64,000 nt of DNA from the NCBI GenBank assembly GCA_963765545.1, contig CAVXWW010000004.1:1054001-1118000 (forward strand), written 5' to 3'. The translations under genes were made by a program, and so were the position numbers. The stretch comes from JARRPM01 sp963765545. Its GTDB lineage: Bacteria; Pseudomonadota; Gammaproteobacteria; Pseudomonadales; Halieaceae. Each line of letters starts with the position of its first letter. Position 1 is the first letter of the stretch. The notes under the pieces were generated by a model that was not told where the DNA came from, did no database searches, and saw nothing but the letters and a program-made list of their open reading frames with translations. Below are positions 59,075 to 64,000 of the stretch, one piece after another.

Positions 59075-60092
59075 GTGCAGAGGCCGGCAGGTAGTCGCGG
59101 GTAAGCTCCTGTGACACCTGCCACAGCCGGCTCGCCATCGCCGCATCGCCCATCTGCGGTGTCTGGCCAGGGTCGGGGTTACAATCGACAAAGTAGTATC
59201 CGTTGACACCCACCAGCCCAGGGCTGGTCGCCACATAGGTCTGGGTAGCGGCGCCCTCTTCAATGGTCTTCATGAAGGTCCAACCCAGAAGCTTCCCTGC
59301 CCACTGCATATACCAGGGCATGTGCCGGCCAAGGTTGGTGTTGATCACCCCGGGATGGACGCTGTTGGACGTGGTAGTGGTGCCCGACAGGCGCTGCGCC
59401 AGCTCCAGGGAACACAGCGCGTTGGCCAGTTTTGAATGCCCGTAGGTCGCCCAACTACTGTATTCCTGGTTTTCGAAAGCCAGGTCATCGAACTGGATGC
59501 CGTCCTCGGGTGCGCGGCCATGCGCCCTGCTGCTAAGGATCACAAAACGTCCCTGGGGCGCGGACATCACGGTTTCCATCAACTGGTTGATCAGGATGAA
59601 GTGACCCAGGTGGTTGACGACAAATTGCCGCTCTATGCCATTCACCAGCTCCCGCTCGGGCAGCGCCATAATACCTGCATTACAGACCAGGCCATCCAGT
59701 GGTATGTCCATTGCCCTGATCATGCTTGCGCAATTCACTACCGATTCGAAATCGGCGAGATCCAGGAATGCCGGCGTGGCCTGCCCCTTGACGCTGGCGC
59801 ATGCCTCCTCGGCCTTGTCCATGGTGCGGGCGATGCCGATCACGTGGGCGCCGCGCAGCGTCAGCACCCGCATGGTCTCGTAACCCAGCCCTGAATTGGC
59901 ACCGGTAATGGCATAGGTCTTACCCGCAAGATCCAGCCCCTCGGTGACCTGCTCAGCAGTGGAGTCTGCATCGAATGCACTGGTCGGAGGCGTCTTGCTG
60001 ATAATCTGGGCCAGCACAGACGCTGGCAGGCAAGCCATTACCGAGAGTACACCGGCCTGTTGAATGAAAGTGCGACGACCCAGCTTGTTCAT
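59061..60092 (-). CDS. SDR-fold oxidoreductase with Tat signal peptide
   Basis: 343 residues. The N-terminus reads NKLGRRTFIQQAGVLSVMACLPASV, a twin-arginine signal (RRTFIQ at 6-11) with a hydrophobic stretch. The rest is an SDR related to WWOX/retinol-dehydrogenase types: YAITGANSGLGYETMRVL (67-84), NAGIMALPE, SSRAHGR with Ser, and TYGHSKLANAL with Tyr and Lys. Tat export of an NAD(P)-dependent SDR is unusual, since cofactor would have to be bound before export. ATG 60092 is chosen over 60170. It is convergent with the MATE gene and follows sufE by 93 nt on the same strand. Substrate unknown. Confidence 0.85.
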   Translation of the reverse strand: MNKLGRRTFIQQAGVLSVMACLPASVLAQIISKTPPTSAFDADSTAEQVTEGLDLAGKTYAITGANSGLGYETMRVLTLRGAHVIGIARTMDKAEEACASVKGQATPAFLDLADFESVVNCASMIRAMDIPLDGLVCNAGIMALPERELVNGIERQFVVNHLGHFILINQLMETVMSAPQGRFVILSSRAHGRAPEDGIQFDDLAFENQEYSSWATYGHSKLANALCSLELAQRLSGTTTTSNSVHPGVINTNLGRHMPWYMQWAGKLLGWTFMKTIEEGAATQTYVATSPGLVGVNGYYFVDCNPDPGQTPQMGDAAMASRLWQVSQELTRDYLPASALTPA

Positions 60093-60185
60093 ACCTGATT
60101 CCTTATTATGTGTGCCGAAATATCCACGAGTCCCAGGACACATGATAGACCTGTCGGGTGTATTTGGCACTGCGGCGGGAGCGGC

Positions 60186-60629
60186 TCACGCTGTTTGGCG
60201 AGCTATATCCTGGATGCGCTGTACCACCGCCCGCAAGCCGTTGCCCCGGGTGGGCGAGAGGTGGCGCAACAGGTCCAGCTGTTCGAAGTAGGCATCGATA
60301 TCAAAGCTGACGATATCAGCGGGAGCCTTGTTATTGTAGGCGGCGAGAACCAGGCCCAATAGCCCTTTGACGATAAACGCATCGCTGTCCGCCGCGAGCT
60401 GCAAGCGGCCCTCTACCAACCCCGTATCGATCCACACCTGGCTCTGGCAGCCACGCACCAGACGGTCTTCGGTGTGCAGCGCCTCCGGCATAGGGGGCAG
60501 GTCACGGCCCAGGTCAATGATATACTTGTAGCGGTCTTCCCAGCTGTCGAAGAAGCCGAGAGTATCGACAATATCGTCGCTGGAAATACTGTGCCCGAAT
60601 GGGTTTTGCTGTGCAGCGGTGTCTGGCAT
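60186..60629 (-). CDS. sufE: Cysteine desulfuration protein SufE
   Basis: 147 residues. SufE accepts persulfide sulfur from SufS through a conserved Cys, seen here in RLVRGCQSQVWID (about 57-69). Other landmarks are the early FFDSWEDRYKYIIDLGRDLPPMP and LHLSP-like RHLSPTRGNGL near the C-terminus. It is the last gene of the SUF run, 9 nt after sufT. No strong ribosome site precedes the ATG, so coupling with sufT is likely. Confidence 0.95.
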   Translation of the reverse strand: MPDTAAQQNPFGHSISSDDIVDTLGFFDSWEDRYKYIIDLGRDLPPMPEALHTEDRLVRGCQSQVWIDTGLVEGRLQLAADSDAFIVKGLLGLVLAAYNNKAPADIVSFDIDAYFEQLDLLRHLSPTRGNGLRAVVQRIQDIARQTA

Positions 60630-60638
60630 TGAGGTGGC

Positions 60639-61181
60639 CTAGTAAAACATCCCTGTTTCGAGCTGCGCTTCCTCAGACATCATCTCTCGGTGCCAGGGCG
60701 GGTCGAAGACAAGTTCTACTTCCACCTTGCGGACATTCGGCACCTGCGCGACACGGTACTCCACGTCCCCCACCAGCACAGGGCCCATGCCGCAGCCGGG
60801 CGCGGTAAGCGTCATGGTTATGTCTACCCTGGCATTGTCCTGGTCGATATTTACACTGTATATCAGGCCAAGGTTAACCAGGTCCACCGGGATTTCAGGA
60901 TCATAAACAGTGTGCAGCGCCTGCCACACCTGGTCTTCAATGATCTTGTCGTCCGCCGGGGCCGGGAAGTCCAGCTGCAGTGACTCAAAACCCAGGGCAT
61001 CGGCGTCGGTGCCGTCAACACGCACCATATTGCCGTTATGGACCACCGTGTAGTTACCGCCCAGCGACTGGGTCAGCGTGACAAAACTGTTGGCGGGGAT
61101 CATCACCGGGTCACCTACCGGCACCAGCCGCCCGGGGCAATCCCGGCGGGTAGTCAGAATTGTACGTTCCTGAGCGCTCAT
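60639..61181 (-). CDS. sufT: Fe-S cluster assembly protein SufT
   Basis: 180 residues. The N-terminal part has the SufT-specific RRDCPGRLVPVGDPVMIP and TQSLGGNYTVVHNGN. The C-terminal 100 residues form the MIP18/DUF59 fold, with DPEIPVDLVNLGLIY and LTAPGCGMGPVL containing the conserved Cys. SufT acts in Fe-S maturation or delivery. It lies 4 nt after sufA and 9 nt before sufE. Confidence 0.95.
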   Translation of the reverse strand: MSAQERTILTTRRDCPGRLVPVGDPVMIPANSFVTLTQSLGGNYTVVHNGNMVRVDGTDADALGFESLQLDFPAPADDKIIEDQVWQALHTVYDPEIPVDLVNLGLIYSVNIDQDNARVDITMTLTAPGCGMGPVLVGDVEYRVAQVPNVRKVEVELVFDPPWHREMMSEEAQLETGMFY

Positions 61182-61185
61182 CGGC

Positions 61186-61545
61186 TTATCCCACGCTAAA
61201 GCTTTCGCCGCAACCGCATTCTGCAGTCACGTTGGGGTTATTGAATTTGAGAGTACGGTTAACACCCTCGCGGGCGTAGTCGATTTCTGTACCGCGCAAA
61301 AACGACAGTGCCGCAGGTTCAAGAAACAGCGTCACGCCATTGGCCAGGTCAACCGCGACATCGCCCTCAGCGCCGTGGGACTCTACTTCGTCCATGACAT
61401 ACTTGAAGCCGGTACATCCGCTTTCACGCACACTGATACGAACACCGGCATATCCCCTGCCCTCCAGGCTGGCCCGAAAATGCTCGGCAGCAGCGGGGGT
61501 CACGGTTACCAATTCGCTTTTGACATCAAAGCTCTCAACAGTCAT
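61186..61545 (-). CDS. sufA: A-type Fe-S carrier protein, SufA/ErpA type
   Basis: 119 residues with the A-type three-Cys pattern: ESGCTGFKYVMDE in the middle and ECGCGESF at the C-terminus. It would receive a cluster from the SufBCD scaffold and pass it to target enzymes. AGAGGAAAGAGC precedes the ATG. sufS ends 11 nt upstream and sufT starts 4 nt downstream. Whether it is best called SufA or IscA-like is not decided by sequence alone; the operon favours SufA. Confidence 0.92.
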   Translation of the reverse strand: MTVESFDVKSELVTVTPAAAEHFRASLEGRGYAGVRISVRESGCTGFKYVMDEVESHGAEGDVAVDLANGVTLFLEPAALSFLRGTEIDYAREGVNRTLKFNNPNVTAECGCGESFSVG

Positions 61546-61556
61546 TGCTCTTTCCT

Positions 61557-62804
61557 CTAGGCAAACAGGCTCTTTGCCTTACGGATGCCATCAAACAAGC
61601 GATCGACATCCTCCAGTGTATTGTAAATCGAATAGGAGGCTCGCACGGTACCGGGTATACCCAGGCGCTCCATCAATGGCTGGGCGCAGTGGTGCCCGGT
61701 GCGCACCGCGATACCCTGCTGATCCAGCAACATACCCACGTCGGAGGGGTGAGTGCCCTCCAGCAAAAAGCTGAATATACCTGCCGAGCGAGCCGCAGTT
61801 CCAATATGCCGCAGGCCCTCAACCTCTGCTGCCAGTTGCACTGTGCGCTCCAGCAGCGCCACCTCATGTTGCATTGCCGCCTGCCGGTCTATTGTGCCCA
61901 GGTAATCAATAGCCGCGGCCAGACCAATGGCACCGGCTATATTGGGAGTGCCCGCTTCAAATTTAAAGGGCGGGCGATTGAACGTGGTGGTGGGAAAACC
62001 GACCTGGTCAATCATCTCTCCACCGCCCATAAATGGCGGCATCGCCTCCAGTAGTGCTTCCTTACCCCAGAGTACCCCGACCCCGGTAGGGCCAAACAGT
62101 TTATGGCCCGACATGACAAAAAAGTCGCAATCCATGGCGGGCAGATCAAGCGGCCAGTGCGCCACCGATTGCGCGCCATCGACCAGTACCAGTGAGCCCG
62201 CAGCCTTTGCCAGGCGGATAATCTCGGCCACCGGATTGATAGTGCCGAGGGCATTGGATACATGGTTGACCGCTACCATTTTGACCGGGCCATCCAACAG
62301 TTGTGTCATAGCCTCAAGGTCTATTTCGCCATGATCCGTGACAGGGATAGGAATAACTTCAGCGCCGGTAGCTGCGGCGACCAGCTGCCAGGGCACGATA
62401 TTGGAATGATGCTCCAGCCAGGACACCAGTACCCGATCACCCGGCTTAAGGTTGCTGCTACCCCAGCTGTAGGCGACGAGGTTAATGGCCGCCGTGGTGC
62501 CGCTGGTCCAGACCACCTGCTCCGTGCGGGGGCTGGCAAGGAACGATGCCACAGTCTGCCTGGCCTGTTCAAAGGCCTGGGTGGCACGATCGCTGAGTGT
62601 GTGTACTCCACGATGAACATTGGCATTGTCGTGACGATAATAGTGACTTATCGCCTCGATGACACACTCCGGTTTCTGGGTGGTAGCGGCATTGTCCAGG
62701 TAGATCAGTGGGTGGCCATTGATCTCCTGCTCCAGGATAGGGAAATCCCGGCGCACACTGTAGGCATCGAAAGGCGGTATTTGCTCTGCGGGCCGGGCGC
62801 TCAC
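61557..62804 (-). CDS. sufS: Cysteine desulfurase SufS
   Basis: 415 residues, group II fold-type I PLP enzyme making persulfide from cysteine. NAATTQKPECVIEA (37-50), TSGTTAAINLVAYSWG, the PLP Lys in FVMSGHKLFGPTGVGVLWG, and the active-site Cys in RTGHHCAQPLMERLG are all present. The ATG overlaps the sufD stop as ATGA (62801-62804). Length and motifs are standard for SufS rather than NifS/IscS. Confidence 0.97.
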   Translation of the reverse strand: MSARPAEQIPPFDAYSVRRDFPILEQEINGHPLIYLDNAATTQKPECVIEAISHYYRHDNANVHRGVHTLSDRATQAFEQARQTVASFLASPRTEQVVWTSGTTAAINLVAYSWGSSNLKPGDRVLVSWLEHHSNIVPWQLVAAATGAEVIPIPVTDHGEIDLEAMTQLLDGPVKMVAVNHVSNALGTINPVAEIIRLAKAAGSLVLVDGAQSVAHWPLDLPAMDCDFFVMSGHKLFGPTGVGVLWGKEALLEAMPPFMGGGEMIDQVGFPTTTFNRPPFKFEAGTPNIAGAIGLAAAIDYLGTIDRQAAMQHEVALLERTVQLAAEVEGLRHIGTAARSAGIFSFLLEGTHPSDVGMLLDQQGIAVRTGHHCAQPLMERLGIPGTVRASYSIYNTLEDVDRLFDGIRKAKSLFA

Positions 62805-64000
62805 AGCACACCCCCCGACAATGCCGGATCGTGCGAAAAACGGTCGTTCAACAAGGTCTGGAGATAATCCCGCAGTGCGTCATTACGCACCGTGTCTATC
62901 ACCTGGTTTATGAAGCCGAAACTGAGCATCACCTGGGCCCGGGCTCGCGCAACACCGCGTGAACGCAAGTAGTGCAGACTCATCTCATCCAGTTGCGCGA
63001 CCGTTGCGCCGTGAGCGCACTGGACGTCGTCCGCGTAAATTTCCAGCTCGGGCTTGGAATTGACCTCCGCCTGGTTGCTGGTGAGCAGGTTGCGATTACT
63101 GAGTTCAGCCCTGGTCTTCTGGGCATCACGATGGATGTGAATGCGGCCGTTGAACACCGCTGTCGCTGCATCACCGATGATACCGCGGAAAATTTCACTG
63201 CTGGTACAGTTGGGCACCCGGTGTTCGACGCAGGTGTGGTAGTCGACATGCTCTTCGCCGCGCGGCAGGTACACCCCATTGAGTTCACTGTGGGCACGCT
63301 GGCCGCAGTGGTCAACCACCAGGTCCAGTCGCTTGAGGACGCTGCCAAAAGCCAGGTGGAAGCTGTTCAGGGTCGCCTGTTCCCCCAGCCGGGCGTGGAC
63401 CCTGCCAATGTGCAGCGCCGCCGCCTCTTCCAGGTGCAGACGGTAGTGACACAGGGTGGCCCCGTCCTGGAGCAGCAATTCAGTGACGCCATTGGTAAAA
63501 CTCTGCTGCTCACTCCTGGCACCGACGAAGTGCTCTATCAGGCTGGCTGAGCTGGATTCGCCGGATATCACCAGCAGGCGCTGGTTGATACTGAAAGCCT
63601 CGCCCTGGTTGCCGCTGACCCAGACGATATGGAGTGGCTGGTCGATCACGGCCCGCGCTGCGATGTCCAGAAATACACCCTCTGCCAGGGCGGCGTCATT
63701 TAGGGCAGTAAACAATTGCTGATCAGTACCGATCGCGCCACCCAGGTGCGCGCGTATCTGCACCGCCTGCTCAGGGCTGGCATCGGCAAAGCGCACCAGC
63801 GACACACCCTCTGGAATCGCTGTGTCCGAATGCTCTGCGCAATAACGCCCATTGATGAACACGAGACGGAACCCGCCAAATCGCGGCAGGTCTACACCGG
63901 CGTCGGCCAGCACCATCGGGCTTTCGCCGGCTGGCGCATAAGCTGATTGCAAAGCCTGCAAGCCGGTATATTTCCACTGCTCGGTTTTACGAGTCGGCAG
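62801..64000 (-). CDS. sufD: Fe-S cluster assembly protein SufD (5' end cut by window)
   Basis: 400 codons of SufD are visible. The frame runs open to the window's last base and begins LPTRKTEQWKYTGLQAL, the usual SufD N-terminal region, so only a short start is missing. The beta-helix core with HTCVEHRVPNCTSSEIFRGI and FNGRIHIHRDAQKT and the C-terminal LDEMSLHYLRSRG follow the family. SufD forms the scaffold with SufB and SufC, whose genes should lie beyond 64000 on the same strand. Confidence 0.96.
   Translation of the reverse strand: MPTRKTEQWKYTGLQALQSAYAPAGESPMVLADAGVDLPRFGGFRLVFINGRYCAEHSDTAIPEGVSLVRFADASPEQAVQIRAHLGGAIGTDQQLFTALNDAALAEGVFLDIAARAVIDQPLHIVWVSGNQGEAFSINQRLLVISGESSSASLIEHFVGARSEQQSFTNGVTELLLQDGATLCHYRLHLEEAAALHIGRVHARLGEQATLNSFHLAFGSVLKRLDLVVDHCGQRAHSELNGVYLPRGEEHVDYHTCVEHRVPNCTSSEIFRGIIGDAATAVFNGRIHIHRDAQKTRAELSNRNLLTSNQAEVNSKPELEIYADDVQCAHGATVAQLDEMSLHYLRSRGVARARAQVMLSFGFINQVIDTVRNDALRDYLQTLLNDRFSHDPALSGGVL

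Noticed and set aside
1..64000. tRNA, rRNA, insertion sequences, integrases, prophage genes, toxin-antitoxin pairs
   Set aside because: Looked for in gene products and intergenic gaps; none could be supported. All intergenic gaps are under about 300 nt.

Overview
The window reads as chromosomal DNA of a GC-rich, aerobic to microaerobic gammaproteobacterium. The gene set (cbb3 oxidase maturation, SUF rather than ISC, a wax-ester/diacylglycerol acyltransferase, and many acyl-CoA enzymes and short-chain dehydrogenases) would suit a marine member of the Halieaceae/Cellvibrionales. That placement is inference from gene content and protein flavour; no rRNA or tRNA gene is present to test it. I see no phage, transposase, integrase or CRISPR array. 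Genes are densely packed and no stretch longer than about 300 bases lacks one.

Layout. 1-3.7 kb (+): end of a cbb3 oxidase assembly operon (fixH/ccoH, ccoI, ccoS, then a TauE/SafE-type membrane protein). 3.7-11.2 kb (-): ompW behind a perfect FNR/ANR box, a lipoprotein, a RarD-type permease, a TauE permease, then an aldo-keto reductase, a BphD/HsaD-like C-C hydrolase, an HsaA-like flavin monooxygenase and an SDR, which together look catabolic. 11.3-23.9 kb: mostly housekeeping genes (secreted trypsin-like protease, trhO, bolA, an AraC regulator, a hypothetical gene plus RDD protein, pepA, holC, valS, two cold-shock-domain genes, a methyltransferase, a TonB-C protein). 24.1-29.7 kb (+): WS/DGAT, TatD, RapA. 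29.7-39.5 kb (-): a glycine-zipper protein, then an acyl-CoA catabolic cluster (hydrolase, RhlG-like SDR, DUF3604, carboxyltransferase, enoyl-CoA hydratase/isomerase, alpha-methylacyl-CoA racemase, HSD10-like SDR, acyl-CoA dehydrogenase). 39.6-51.5 kb: a diguanylate cyclase, a second AraC regulator, a DUF748 protein, a SprT-like protein, an ACAD11-type kinase, a patatin lipase, an acyl-CoA synthetase, a TesB thioesterase and a cupin.

51.65-59.1 kb (+) is the most interesting block. It holds a DUF1445 protein, pxpA, pxpB, pxpC, a DUF4392 protein, a D-amino-acid aminotransferase, an alanine racemase and a MATE exporter, with several genes overlapping by 1-4 nt. DUF1445 and DUF4392 are the two halves of the animal D-glutamate cyclase DGLUCY. 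The block therefore looks like a complete route linking D-alanine, D-glutamate, 5-oxoproline and glutamate. 59.1-64.0 kb (-): a Tat-signal SDR, then the SUF operon (sufD partial, sufS, sufA, sufT, sufE).

Two enzymes of neutral-lipid metabolism, the WS/DGAT (24.1 kb) and the TGL-like patatin lipase (46.6 kb), both end in Lys/Ala-rich histone-like tails. In both, the reading frame appears disturbed by repeat slippage. In the acyltransferase the disturbance falls on a canonical A AAA AAG slippery heptamer. Several genes appear to start at non-ATG codons (TTG, GTG, and perhaps ATT for the RarD homologue).
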